Source of the DNA: Rhytidiadelphus loreus
Taxonomy: Eukaryota; Streptophyta; Bryopsida; Hypnales; Hylocomiaceae
Assembly (NCBI GenBank): GCA_947034895.1
Contig: OX344763.1
Location: 79,007,093-79,071,092, forward strand
Reading direction: 5' to 3'
DNA: 64,000 bases
A program made the position numbers and the translations under genes. The first letter of the stretch is position 1, and every line of letters starts with the position of its first letter. The notes below the pieces were generated by a model. It did no database searches. It had not been told where the DNA came from and saw nothing but the letters and a program-made list of their open reading frames with translations. Of this stretch, positions 23,784-37,358 are shown in pieces.

Positions 23784-25593
23784 TTGAAAGTGGCCACCAA
23801 TAGCATATTTTTTTCGATTCGAAAGTTTGGGAATAATTGCAATTTGTTCCACGTGTTTTCCAATTTTAAGGAACGTGGATTTCATGAGTTTCTACTTTTC
23901 TGGACACTAAAGTACAGCGCACGGTCCTTACCCCCACTAATATTCTGTTTCGCGAGCAAGGTCATTGAAAGTGGCCACCAATAGCATATTTTTTTCGATT
24001 CGAAAGTTTGGGAATAATTGCAACTTTCTCCACGAGTTTTCCATTTTTAAGGAACGTGGATTTCATGAGTTTCTACTTTTCTGGACACTAAAGTACAGCG
24101 CACGGTCCTTACCCCCACTAATATTCTGTTTCGCGAGCAAGGTCATTGAAAGTGGCCACCAATAGCATATTTTTTTCGATTCGAAAGTTTGGGAATAATT
24201 GCAATTTGTTCCACGTGTTTTCCAATTTTAAGGAACGTGGATTTCATGAGTTTCTACTTTTCTGGACACTAAAGTACAGCGCACGGTCCTTACCCCCACT
24301 AATATTCTGTTTCGCGAGCAAGGTCATTGAAAGTGGCCACCAATAGCATATTTTTTTCGATTCGAAAGTTTGGGAATAATTGCAACTTTCTCCACGAGTT
24401 TTCCATTTTTAAGGAACGTGGATTTCATGAGTTTCTACTTTTTTGGACACTAAAGTACATTGCACGGTCCTTACCCCCACTAATATTCTGTTTCGCGAAC
24501 AAGGTCATTGAAAGTGGCCACCAATAGCATAGTTTTTTCGATTCGAAAGTTTCGGAATAATTGCAACTTTCTCCACGAGTTTTCCATTTTTAAGGAACGT
24601 GGATTTCATGAGTTTCTACTTTTCTGGACACTAAAGTACAACGCACGGTCCTTGCCCCCACTAATATTTTGTTTCACGAACAAGGTCATTGAAAGTAGCC
24701 ACCAATAGCATATTATTTTGGATTCGAAAGTTTGGGAATAATTGCAATTTGTTCCACGTGTTTTCCAATTTTAAGGAACGTGGATTTCATGACTTTCTAC
24801 TTTTCTGGACACTAAAGTACAACGCACGGTCCTTGCCCCCACTAATATTTTCTTTTATAAACAAGGCCCTTGAAAGTGGCCACCAATAGCATATTATTTT
24901 GGATTCGAAAGTTTGGGAATAATTGCAACTTGTTCCACGTGTTTTCCAATTTTAAGGAACGTGGATTTCATGACTTTCTACTTTTCTGGACACTAAAGTA
25001 CAACGCACGGTCCTTGCCCCCACTAATATTTTCTTTTATAAACAAGGCCCTTGAAAGTGGCCACCAATAGCATATTATTTTGGATTCGAAAGTTTGGGAA
25101 TAATTGCAACTTGTTCCACGTGTTTTCCAATTTTAAGGAACGTGGATTTCATGACTTTCTACTTTTCTGGACACTAAAGTACAGGGCACAGTCCTTGCCC
25201 CCACTAATATTTTCTTTCATAAACAAGGCCCTTGAAAGTGGCCACCAATAGCATATTATTTTGGATTCGAAAGTTTGGGAATAATTGCAACTTGTTCCAC
25301 GTGTTTTCCAATTTTAAGGAACGTGGATTTCATGACTTTCTACTTTTCTGGACACTAAAGTACAGCGCACGGTCCTTACCCCCACTAATATTCTGTTTCG
25401 CGAGCAAGGTCATTGAAAGTGGCCACCAATAGCATATTTTTTTCGATTCGAAAGTTTGGGAATAATTGCAATTTGTTCCACGTGTTTTCCAATTTTAAGG
25501 AGCGTGGATTTCATGAGTTTCTACTTTTCTGGACACTAAAGTACAGCGCACGGTCCTTACCCCCACTAATATTCTGTTTCGCGAACAAGGTCA

Positions 25594-27403
25594 TTGAAAG
25601 TGGCCACCAATAGCATATTTATTTCGATTCGAAAGTTTGGGAATAATTGCAACTTTCTCCACGAGTTTTCCATTTTTAAGGAACGTGGATTTCATGAGTT
25701 TCTACTTTTCTGGACACTAAAGTACAACGCACGGTCCTTGCCCCCACTAATATTTTGTTTCACGAACAAGGTCATTGAAAGTAGCCACCAATAGCATATT
25801 ATTTTGGATTCGAAAGTTTGGGAATAATTGCAATTTGTTCCACGTGTTTTCCAATTTTAAGGAACGTGGATTTCATGACTTTCTACTTTTTTGGACACTA
25901 AAGTACAATGCACGGTCCTCGCCCCAACTAATATTTTGTTTCGCCAACGAGGTCATTGAAAGTGGCCACCAATAGCATATTTTTTTCGATTCGAATGTTT
26001 GGGAATAATTGCAACTTGCTCCACGTGTTTTTCATTTTTAAGGAACGTGGATTTCATGACTTTCTACTTTTTTGGACACTAAAGTACATTGCACGGTCCT
26101 TACCCCCACTAATATTTTGTTTCGCGAACAAGGTCATTGAAAGTGGCCACCAATAGCATAGTTTTTTCGATTCGAAAGTTTCGGAATAATTGCAACTTTC
26201 TCCACGAGTTTTCCATTTTTAAGGAACGTGGATTTCATGAGTTTCTACTTTTCTGGACACTAAAGTACAGCGCACGGTCCTTACCCCCACTAATATTCTG
26301 TTTCGCGAACAAGGTCATTGAAAGTGGCCACCAATAGCATATTTTTTTCGATTCGAAAGTTTGGGAATAATTGCAACTTTCTCCACGAGTTTTCCATTTT
26401 TAAGGAACGTGGATTTCATGAGTTTCTACTTTTCTGGACACTAAAGTACAGGGCACAATCCTTGCCCCCACTAATATTTTCTTTCATAAACAAGGCCCTT
26501 GAAAGTGGCCACCAATAGCATTTTATTTTGGATTCGAAAGTTTGGGAATAATTGCAATTTGTTCCACGTGTTTTCCAATTTTAAGGAACGTGGATTTCAT
26601 GACTTTCTACTTTTCTGGATACTAAAGTACAACGCACGGTCCTCGCCCCCACTAATATTTTGTTTCGCCAACAAGGTCATTGAAAGTGGCCACCAATAGC
26701 ATATTTTTTTCGATTCGAATGTTTGGGAATAATTGCAATTTGTTCCACGTGTTTTCCAATTTTAAGGAACGTGGATTTCATGACTTTCTACTTTTCTGGA
26801 CACTAAAGTACAACGCACGGTCCTCGCCCCCACTAATATTTTGTTTCGCCAACAAGGTCATTGAAAGTGGCCACCAATAGCATATTTTTCTCGATTCGAA
26901 AGTTTGGGAATAATTGCAATTTGTTCCACGTGTTTTCCAATTTTAAGGAACGTGGATTTCATGACTTTCTACTTTTCTGGACACTCAAATACAACGCACG
27001 GTCCTCGCCCCCACTAATATTTTGTTTCGCCAACAAGGTCATTGAAAGTGGCCACCAATAGCATATTATTTTGGATTCGAAAGTTTGGGAATAATTGCAA
27101 TTTGTTCCACGTGTTTTCCAATTTTAAGGAACGTGGATTTCATGACTTTCTACTTTTCTGGACACTAAAGTACAACGCACGGTCCTCTCCCCCACTAATA
27201 TTTTGTTTCGCCAACAAGGTCATTGAAAGTGGCCACCAATAGCATATTTATTTCGATTCGAAAGTTTGGGAATAATTGCAACTTTCTCCACGAGTTTTCC
27301 ATTTTTAAGGAACGTGGATTTCATGACTTTCTACTTTTCTGGACACTAAAGTACAGCGCACGGTCCTTACCCCCACTAATATTCTGTTTCGCGAACAAGG
27401 TCA
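25594..27403. repeat. 10-unit HOR, copy 1 (1,810 bp)
   Basis: Ten units repeated directly at 27404. Rare shared bases 1,810 apart include GCATTTTATTTTGG (26518/28328), ATTTTTCTCGATT (26883/28693) and CACTCAAATAC (26983/28793). Differences include TATTTTG against TATTCTG near 26114, GAGTT against GACTT at 26239, and GAATG against GAAAG near 26717. The first eight units match well; the last two are rearranged. Confidence 0.85.
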
Positions 27404-29213
27404 TTGAAAGTGGCCACCAATAGCATATTTATTTCGATTCGAAAGTTTGGGAATAATTGCAACTTTCTCCACGAGTTTTCCATTTTTAAGGAACGTGGAT
27501 TTCATGAGTTTCTACTTTTCTGGACACTAAAGTACAACGCACGGTCCTTGCCCCCACTAATATTTTGTTTCACGAACAAGGTCATTGAAAGTAGCCACCA
27601 ATAGCATATTATTTTGGATTCGAAAGTTTGGGAATAATTGCAATTTGTTCCACGTGTTTTCCAATTTTAAGGAACGTGGATTTCATGACTTTCTACTTTT
27701 TTGGACACTAAAGTACAATGCACGGTCCTCGCCCCAACTAATATTTTGTTTCGCCAACGAGGTCATTGAAAGTGGCCACCAATAGCATATTTTTTTCGAT
27801 TCGAATGTTTGGGAATAATTGCAACTTGCTCCACGTGTTTTTCATTTTTAAGGAACGTGGATTTCATGACTTTCTACTTTTTTGGACACTAAAGTACATT
27901 GCACGGTCCTTACCCCCACTAATATTCTGTTTCGCGAACAAGGTCATTGAAAGTGGCCACCAATAGCATAGTTTTTTCGATTCGAAAGTTTCGGAATAAT
28001 TGCAACTTTCTCCACGAGTTTTCCATTTTTAAGGAACGTGGATTTCATGACTTTCTACTTTTCTGGACACTAAAGTACAGCGCACGGTCCTTACCCCCAC
28101 TAATATTCTGTTTCGCGAACAAGGTCATTGAAAGTGGCCACCAATAGCATATTTTTTTCGATTCGAAAGTTTGGGAATAATTGCAACTTTCTCCACGAGT
28201 TTTCCATTTTTAAGGAACGTGGATTTCATGAGTTTCTACTTTTCTGGACACTAAAGTACAGGGCACAATCCTTGCCCCCACTAATATTTTCTTTCATAAA
28301 CAAGGCCCTTGAAAGTGGCCACCAATAGCATTTTATTTTGGATTCGAAAGTTTGGGAATAATTGCAATTTGTTCCACGTGTTTTCCAATTTTAAGGAACG
28401 TGGATTTCATGACTTTCTACTTTTCTGGATACTAAAGTACAACGCACGGTCCTCGCCCCCACTAATATTTTGTTTCGCCAACAAGGTCATTGAAAGTGGC
28501 CACCAATAGCATATTTTTTTCGATTCGAAAGTTTGGGAATAATTGCAATTTGTTCCACGTGTTTTCCAATTTTAAGGAACGTGGATTTCATGACTTTCTA
28601 CTTTTCTGGACACTAAAGTACAACGCACGGTCCTCGCCCCCACTAATATTTTGTTTCGCCAACAAGGTCATTGAAAGTGGCCACCAATAGCATATTTTTC
28701 TCGATTCGAAAGTTTGGGAATAATTGCAATTTGTTCCACGTGTTTTCCAATTTTAAGGAACGTGGATTTCATGACTTTCTACTTTTCTGGACACTCAAAT
28801 ACAACGCACGGTCCTCGCCCCCACTAATATTTTGTTTCGCCAACAAGGTCATTGAAAGTGGCCACCAATAGCATATTATTTTGGATTCGAAAGTTTGGGA
28901 ATAATTGCAATTTGTTCCACGTGTTTTCCAATTTTAAGGAACGTGGATTTCATAACTTTCTACTTTTATGGATACTAAAGTACAACGCACGGTCCTCGCC
29001 CCCACTAATATTTTGTTTCGCCAACAAGGTCATTGAAAGTGGCCACCAATAGCATATTATTTTGGATTCGAAAGTTTGGGAATAATTGCAATTTGTTCCA
29101 CGTGTTTTCCAATTTTAAGGAACGTGGATTTCATGACTTTCTACTTTTCTGGACACTAAAGTACAACGCACGGTCCTCTCCCCCACTAATATTTTGTTTC
29201 GCCAACGAGGTCA
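27404..29213. repeat. 10-unit HOR, copy 2 (1,810 bp)
   Basis: A tandem partner of 25594-27403. Its ninth unit (28852) differs by CATAACTTTC and CTTTTATGGATAC. The final seven-unit part from 28490 is itself re-copied 1,448 bp downstream, so two HOR periods overlap here. Confidence 0.8.
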
Positions 29214-29756
29214 TTGAAAGTGGCCACCAATAGCATATTTTTTTCGATTCGAAAGTTTGGGAATAATTGCAACTTGCTCCACGTGTTTTTCATTTTTAAG
29301 GACCGTGGATTTCATGACTTTCTACTATTCTGGACACTAAAGTAAAGCGCACGGTCCTTACCCCCACTAATATTCTGTTTTGCGAACAAGGTCATTGAAA
29401 GTGGCCACCAATAGCATATTTTTTTCGATTCGAAAGTTTGGGAATAATTGCAACTTTCTCCACGAGTTTTCCATTTTTAAGGAACGTGGATATCATGACT
29501 TTTTACTTTTCTGGACACTAAAGTACAGCGCACGGTCCTTGCCCCCACTAATATTTTGATTCGCAAACAAGGTCATTGAAAGTGGCCACCAATAGCATAG
29601 TTTTTTCGATTCGAAAGTTTGGGAATAATTGCAACTTTCTCCACGAATTTTCCATTTTTAAGGAACGTGGATTTCATGAGTTTCTACTTTTCTGGACACT
29701 AAAGTACAGGGCACAGTCCTTGCCCCCACTAATATTTTCTTTCATAAACAAGGCCC
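28490..29756. repeat. 8-unit-period block, copy 1 (offset 1,448 bp)
   Basis: Seven units recur at 29938-31204 with an 8-unit offset. Shared order: TTTTTTTCG A-type, TTTTTCTCG A-type, CATAACTTTC + GGATAC, CCTCTCCCCC + CCAACGAGG, GCTCCACGTGTTTTTCA + GGACCG, GATATCATGACTTTTTAC with TTTTGATTCGC, then AGTTTTTTCG B-type. The unit at 29757, with AATACCATA in place of AATAGCATA, lies between the copies. Confidence 0.75.
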
Positions 29757-29937
29757 TTGAAAGTGGCCACCAATACCATATTTTTTTCGATTCGAAAGTT
29801 TGGGAATAATTGCAACTTTCTCCACGAGTTTTCCAGTTTTAAGGAACGTGGATTTCATGAGTTTCTACTTTTCTGGACACTAAAGTACAGGGCACAGTCC
29901 TTGCCCCCACTAATATTTTCTTTCATAAACAAGGTCA

Positions 29938-31204
29938 TTGAAAGTGGCCACCAATAGCATATTTTTTTCGATTCGAAAGTTTGGGAATAATTGCAATTTG
30001 TTCCACGTGTTTTCCAATTTTAAGGAACGTGGATTTCATGACTTTCTACTTTTCTGGACACTAAAGTACAACGCACGGTCCTCGCCCCCACTAATATTTT
30101 GTTTCGCCAACAAGGTCATTGAAAGTGGCCACCAATAGCATATTTTTCTCGATTCGAAAGTATGGGAATAATTGCAATTTGTTCCACGTGTTTTCCAATT
30201 TTAAGGACCGTGGATTTCATGACTTTCTACTTTTCTGGACACTAAAGTACAACGCACGGTCCTCGCCCCCACTAATATTTTGTTTCGCCAACAAGGTCAT
30301 TGAAAGTGGCCACCAATAGCATATTATTTTGGATTCGAAAGTTTGGGAATAATTGCAATTTGTTCCACGTGTTTTCCAATTTTAAGGAACGTGGATTTCA
30401 TAACTTTCTACTTTTCTGGATACTAAAGTACAACGCACGGTCCTCGCCCCCACTAATATTTTGTTTCGCCAACAAGGTCATTGAAAGTGGCCACCAATAG
30501 CATATTATTTTGGATTCGAAAGTTTGGGAATAATTGCAATTTGTTCCACGTGTTTTCCAATTTTAAGGAACGTGGATTTCATGACTTTCTACTTTTCTGG
30601 ACACTACAGTACAACGCTCGGTCCTCTCCCCCACTAATATTTTGTTTCGCCAACGAGGTCATTGAAAGTGGCCACCAATAGCATATTTTTTTCGATTCGA
30701 AAGTTTGGGAATAATTGCAACTTGCTCCACGTGTTTTTCATTTTTAAGGACCGTGGATTTCATGACTTTCTACTATTCTGGACACTAAAGTACAGCGCAC
30801 GGTCCTTGCCCCCACTAATATTTTGATTCGCAAACAAGGTCATTGAAAGTGGCCACCAATAGCATAGTTTTTTCGATTCGAAAGTTTGGGAATAATTGCA
30901 ACTTTCTCCACGAGTTTTCCATTTTTAAGGAACGTGGATATCATGACTTTTTACTTTTCTGGACACTAAAGTACAGCGCACGGTCCTTGCCCCCACTAAT
31001 ATTTTGATTCGCAAACAAGGTCATTGAAAGTGGCCACCAATAGCATAGTTTTTTCGATTCGAAAGTTTGGGAATAATTGCAACTTTCTCCACGAGTTTTC
31101 CATTTTTAAGGAACGTGGATTTCATGAGTTTCTACTTTTCACGACACTAAAGTACAGGGCACAGTCCTTGCCCCCACTAATATTTTCTTTCATAAACAAG
31201 GCCC
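29938..31204. repeat. 8-unit-period block, copy 2 (offset 1,448 bp)
   Basis: The partner of 28490-29756. Private changes include AAAGTATGGG at 30158, ACTACAGTAC at 30603, AACGCTCGG at 30613 and TTTTCACGACAC at 31136. The larger number of private changes suggests an older copy than the 7-unit HOR of domain II, if mutation rates are equal. Confidence 0.7.
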
Positions 31205-31928
31205 TTGAAAGTGGCCACCAATAGCATATTATTTTGGATTCGAAAGTTTGGGAATAATTGCAATTTGTTCCACGTGTTTTCCAATTTTAAGGAACGTGGA
31301 TTTCATGACTTTCTACTTTTCTGGACACTAAAGTACAACGCACGGTCCTCTCCCCCACTAATATTTTGTTTCGCCAACAAGGTCATTGAAAGTGGCCACC
31401 AATAGCATATTTTTTTCGATTCGAAAGTTTGGGAATAATTGCAACTTGTTTTACGTGTTTTCCAATTTTAAGGAACGTGGATTTCATAAGTTTCTACTTT
31501 TTTGGACACTAAAGTACAGCGCACGGTCCTTGCCCCCACTAATATTTTCTTTCATAAACAAGGCCCTTGAAAGTGGCCACCAATAGCATATTATTTTGGA
31601 TTCGAAAGTTTGGGAATAATTGCAATTTGTTCCACGTGTTTTCCAATTTTAAGGAACGTGGATTTCATGACTTTCTACTTTTCTGGACACTAAAGTACAA
31701 CGCACGGTCCTCTCCCCCACTAATATTTTGTTTCGCCAACAAGGTCATTGAAAGTGGCCACCAATAGCATATTTTTTTCGATTCGAAAGTTTGGGAATAA
31801 TTGCAACTTGTTTTACGTGTTTTCCAATTTTAAGGAACGTGGATTTCATAAGTTTCTACTTTTTTGGACACTAAAGTACAGCGCACGGTCCTTGCCCCCA
31901 CTAATATTTTGTTTGGCGAACGAGGTCA
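31205..31928. repeat. Tandem dimer, 2 x 362 bp, plus a duplicated monomer
   Basis: An A-type CCTCTCCCCC unit and a unit with TTGTTTTACGTG + CATAAGTTTC + TTTTTTGGAC form a pair at 31205-31566 and again at 31567-31928. The second member then repeats once more at 31929-32109 with the same TTTGTTTGGCGAACGAGG tail as at 31748. Dimer and monomer expansion sit side by side. Confidence 0.8.
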
Positions 31929-32109
31929 TTGAAAGTGGCCACCAATAGCATATTTTTTTCGATTCGAAAGTTTGGGAATAATTGCAACTTGTTTTACGTG
32001 TTTTCCAATTTTAAGGAACGTGGATTTCATAAGTTTCTACTTTTTTGGACACTAAAGTACAGCGCACGGTCCTTGCCCCCACTAATATTTTGTTTGGCGA
32101 ACGAGGTCA

Positions 32110-35100
32110 TTGAAAGTGGCCACCAATAGCATATTATTTTGGATTCGAAAGTTTGGGAATAATTGCAATTTGTTCCACGTGTTTTCTAATTTTAAGGAAC
32201 GTGGATTTCATGACTTTCTACTTTTCTGGACACTAAAGTACAACGCACGGTCCTCTCCCCCACTAATATTTTGTTTCGCCAACGAGGTCATTGAAAGTGG
32301 CCACCAATAGCATATTTTTTTCGATTCGAAAGTTTGGGAATAATTGCAACTTGTTCCACGTGTTTTTCATTTTTAAGGACCGTGGATTTCATGACTTTCT
32401 ACTATTCTGGACACTAAAGTACAGCGCACGGTCCTTACCCCCACTAATATTCTGTTTTGCGAACAAGGTCATTGAAAGTGGCCACCAATAGCATATTATT
32501 TTCGATTCGAAAGTTTGGGAATAATTGCAACTTTCTCCACGAGTTTTCCATTTTTAAGGAACGTGGATATCATGACTTTTTACTTTTCTGGACACTAAAG
32601 TACAGCGCACGGTCCTTGCCCCCACTAATATTTTGATTCGCAAACAAGGTCATTGAAAGTGGCCACCAATAGCATATTTTTTTCGATTCGAAAGTTTGGG
32701 AATAATTGCAACTTTCTCCACGAGTTTTCCATTTTTAAGGAACGTGGATTTCATGACTTTCTACTTTTCTGGACACTAAAGTACAACGCACGGTCCTTGC
32801 CCCCACTAATATTTTGTTTCACGAACAAGGTCATTGAAAGTGGCCACCAATAGCATATTTTTTTCGATTCGAAAGTTTGGGAATAATTGCAACTTTCTCC
32901 ACGAGTTTTCCATTTTTAAGGAACGTGGATTTCATGACTTTCTACTATTCTGGACACTAAAGTACAGCGCACGGTCCTTACCCCCACTAATATTCTGTTT
33001 TGCGAACAAGGTCATTGAAAGTGGCCACCAATAGCATATTATTTTCGATTCGAAAGTTTGGGAATAATTGCAACTTTCTCCACGAGTTTTCCATTTTTAA
33101 GGAACGTGGATATCATGACTTTTTACTTTTCTGGACACTAAAGTACAGCGCACGGTCCTTGCCCCCACTAATATTTTGATTCGCAAACAAGGTCATTGAA
33201 AGTGGCCACCAATAGCATATTTTTTTCGATTCGAAAGTTTGGGAATAATTGCAACTTTCTCCACGAGTTTTCCATTTTTAAGGAACGTGGATTTCATGAC
33301 TTTCTACTTTTCTGGACACTAAAGTACAACGCACGGTCCTTGCCCCCACTAATATTTTGTTTCACGAACAAGGTCATTGAAAGTGGCCACCAATAGCATA
33401 GTTTTTTCGATTCGAAAGTTTGGGAATAATTGCAATTTGTTTTACGTGTTTTCCAATTTTAAGGAACGTGGATTTCATAAGTTTCTACTTTTTTGGACAC
33501 TAAAGTACAGCGCACGGTCCTTGCCCCCACTAATATTTTGTTTGGCGAACGAGGTCATTGAAAGTGGCCACCAATAGCATATTCTTTTGGATTCGAAAGT
33601 TTGGGAATAATTGCAACTTGTTCCACGTGTTTTCCAATTTTATGGAACGTGGATTTCATGACTTTCTACTTTTCTGGACACTAAAGTACAACGCACGGTC
33701 CTTGCCCCCACTAATATTTTGTTTCACGAACAAGGTCATTGAAAGTGGCCACCAATAGCATATTTTTTTCGATTCGAAAGTTTGGGAATAATTGCAACTT
33801 TCTCCACGAGTTTTCCATTTTTAAGGAACGTGGATATCATGACTTTTTACTTTTCTGGACACTAAAGTACAGCGCACGGTCCTTGCCCCCACTAATATTT
33901 TGATTCGCAAACAAGGTCATTGAAAGTGGCCACCAATAGCATAGTTTTTTCGATTCGAAAGTTTGGGAATAATTGCAACTTTCTCCACGAGTTTTCCATT
34001 TTTAAGGAACGTGGATTTCATGAATTTCTACTTTTCTGGACACTAAAGTACAGGGCACAGTCCTTGCCCCCACTAATATTTTCTTTCATAAACAAGGCCC
34101 TTGAAAGTGGCCACCAATAGCATATTATTTTGGATTCGAAAGTTTGGGAATAATTGCAATTTGTTCCACGTGTTTTCCAATTTTAAGGAACGTGGATTTC
34201 ATGACTTTCTACTTTTCTGGACACTAAAGTACAACGCACGGTCCTCTCCCCCACTAATATTTTGTTTCGCCAACGAGGTCATTGAAAGTGGCCACCAATA
34301 GCATATTTTTTTCGATTCGAAAGTTTGGGAATAATTGCAACTTGTTCCACGTGTTTTTCATTTTTAAGGACCGTGGATTTCATGACTTTCTACTATTCTG
34401 GACACTAAAGTACAGCGCACGGTCCTTACCCCCACTAATATTCTGTTTTGCGAACAAGGTCATTGAAAGTGGCCACCAATAGCATATTTTTTTCGATTCG
34501 AAAGTTTGGGAATAATTGCAACTTTCTCCACGAGTTTTCCATTTTTAAGGAACGTGGATTTCATGAGTTTCTACTTTTCTGGACACTAAAATACAGGGCA
34601 CAGTCCTTGCCCCCACTAATATTTTCTTTCATAAACAAGGCCCTTGAAAGTGGCCACCAATAGCATATTATTTTGGATTCGAAAGTTTGGGAATAATTGC
34701 AATTTGTTCCACGTGTTTTCCAATTTTAAGGAACGTGGATTTCATGACTTTCTACTTTTCTGGACACTAAAGTACAACGCACGGTCCTTTCCCCCAATAA
34801 TATTTTGTTTCGCCAACGAGGTCATTGAAAGTGGCCACCAATAGCATATTTTTTTCGATTCGAAAGTTTGGGAATAATTGCAACTTGCTCCACGTGTTTT
34901 TCATTTTTAAGGACCGCAGATTTCATGACTTTCTACTATTCTGGACACTAAAGTACAGCGCACGGTCCTTACCCCCACTAATATTCTGTTTTGCGAACAA
35001 GGTCATTGAAAGTGGCCACCAATAGCATATTTTTTTCGATTCGAAAGTTTGGGAATAATTGCAACTTTCTCCACGAGTTTTCCATTTTTAAAGAACGTGG

Positions 35101-36091
35101 ATTTCATGAGTTTCTACTTTTCTGGACACTAAAGTACAGCGCACGGTCCTTGCCCCCACTAATATTTTGATTCGCAAACAAGGTCATTGAAAGTGGCCAC
35201 CAATAGCATATTTTTTTCGATTCGAAAGTTTGGGAATAATTGCAACTTTCTCCACGAGTTTTCCATTTTTAAGGAACGTGGATTTCATGACTTTCTACTT
35301 TTCTGGACACTAAAGTACAACGCACGGTCCTTGCCCCCACTAATATTTTGTTTCACGAACAAGGTCATTGAAAGTGGCCACCAATAGCATAGTTTTTTCG
35401 ATTCGAAAGTTTGGGAATAATTGCAATTTGTTTTACGTGTTTTCCAATTTTAAGGAACGTGGATTTCATAAGTTTCTACTTTTTTGGACACTAAAGTACA
35501 GCGCACGGTCCTTGCCCCCACTAATATTTTGTTTGGCGAACGAGGTCATTGAAAGTGGCCACCAATAGCATATTCTTTTGGATTCGAAAGTTTGGGAATA
35601 ATTGCAACTTGTTCCACGTGTTTTCCAATTTTAAGGAACGTGGATTTCATGACTTTCTACTTTTCTGGACACTAAAGTACAACGCACGGTCCTTGCCCCC
35701 ACTAATATTTTGTTTCACGAACAAGGTCATTGAAAGTGGCCACCAATAGCATATTTTTTTCGATTCGAAAGTTTGGGAATAATTGCAATTTGTTCCACGA
35801 GTGTTCCATTTTTAAGGAACGTGGATTTCATGAGTTTCTACTATTCTGGACACTAAAGTACAGGGCACAGTCCTTGCCCTTACTAATATTTTCTTTCATA
35901 AACAAGGCCCTTGAAAGTGGCCACCAATAGCATATTATTTTGGATTCGAAAGTTTGGGAATAATTGCAATTTGTTCCACGTGTTTTCCAATTTTAAGGAA
36001 CGTGGATTTCATGAGTTTCTACTTTTCTGGACACTAAAGTACAGCGCACGGTCCTTACCCCCACTAATATTCTGTTTCGCGAACAAGGTCA
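32110..36091. repeat. 11-unit-period region with internal trimers
   Basis: Units at 32110-32490 match 34101-34481 and units at 33196-33738 match 35187-35729, both at 1,991 bp (11 units). Inside, the trimer TTTTTTTCG B-type, ACTATTCTGG, GATATCATGACTTTTTAC/TTTTGATTCGC repeats at 543 bp (32472/33015, 32653/33196), and another 543-bp copy links 34101-34481 with 34644-35024. The tail TTTTGATTCGCAAAC is common here. Confidence 0.65.
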
Positions 36092-37358
36092 TTGAAAGTG
36101 GCCACCAATAGCATATTTTTTTCGATTCGAAAGTTTGGAAATAATTGCAACTTGTTCCACGTGTTTTCCAATTTTAAGGAACGTGGATTTCATGAGTTTC
36201 TACTTTTCAGGACACTAAAGTACAGGGCACAGTCCTTGCCCTTACTAATATTTTCTTTCATAAACAAGGCCCTTGAAAGTGGCCACCAATAGCATATTAT
36301 TTTGGATTCGAAAGTTTGGGAATAATTGCAACTTTCTCCACGAGTTTTCCATTTTTAAGGAACGTGGATATCATGACTTTTTACTTTTCTGGACACTAAA
36401 GTACAGCGCACGGTCCTTGCCCCCACTAATATTTTGATTCGCAAACAGGGTCATTGAAAGTGGCCACCAATAGCATATTTTTTTCGATTCGAAAGTTTGG
36501 GAATAATTGCAACTTTCTCCACGAGTTTTCCATTTTTAAGGAACGATGATTTCATGACTTTCTACTTTTCTGGACACTAAAGTACAGCGCACGGTCCTTG
36601 CCCCCACTAATATTTTGATTCGCAAACAAGGTCATTGAAAGTGGCCACCAATAGCATAGTTTTTTCGATTCGAAAGTTTGGGAATAATTGCAACTTTCTA
36701 AACGAGTTTTCCATTTTTAAGGAACGTGGATTTCATGAGTTTCTACTTTTCTGGACACTAAAGTACAGCGCACGGTCCTTACCCCCACTAATATTCTGTT
36801 TCGTGAGCAAGGTCATTGAAAGTGGCCACCAATAGCATATTTTTTTCGATTCGAAAGTTTGGGAATAATTGCAACTTGTTCCACGTGTTTTCCAATTTTA
36901 AGGAACGTGGATTTCATGACTTTCTACGTTTCTGGACACTAAAGTACAACGCACGGTGCTCGCCCCAACTAATATTTCGTTTCACGAACAAGGTCATTGA
37001 AAGTGGCCACCAATAGCATATTTTTTTCGATTCGAAAGTTTGGGAATAATTGCAATTTGTTCCACGAGTTTTCCATTCTTAAGGAACGTGGATTTCATGA
37101 GTTTCTACTTTTCTGGACACTAAAGTACAGGGCACAGTCCTTGCCCCCACTAATATTTTCTTTCATAAACAAGGCCCTTGAAAGTGGCCACCAATAGCAT
37201 ATTATTTTGGATTCGAAAGTTTGGGAATAATTGCAATTTGTTCCACGTGTTTTCCCATTTTAAAGAACGTGGATTTCATGACTTTCTACTTTTCTGGACA
37301 CTAAAGTACAACGCACGGTCCTCGCCCCCACTAATATTTTGTTTCGCCAACAAGGTCA
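36092..37358. repeat. Seven mixed units without a clear HOR
   Basis: Single units carry private changes: GCCCTTACTAAT at 36238, CTTTTCAGGAC at 36204, CAAACAGGG at 36442, GGAACGATGATT at 36540, TTTCTAAACGAG at 36686 and CGGTGCTCGCCCCAAC at 36955. The last also occurs at 41842. I find no block repeated in order within this stretch. Confidence 0.6.

Larger units (their letters stand above)
12200..25593. repeat. Domain III: 74 units with large displaced copies
   Basis: This domain is mostly A-type units in long ordered strings that recur at offsets of 34 units (12200 to 18354), 15 units (19802 to 22517) and 17 units (21069 to 24146). A rare CACGTGATTTCC base (unit 73 T to A) marks equivalent points at 14077, 20231 and 22946, and also at 4665 in domain I. 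The array between those marks repeats AACG, GGG, AACG, GGG, GCG and so on with small additions and losses. Confidence 0.8.
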
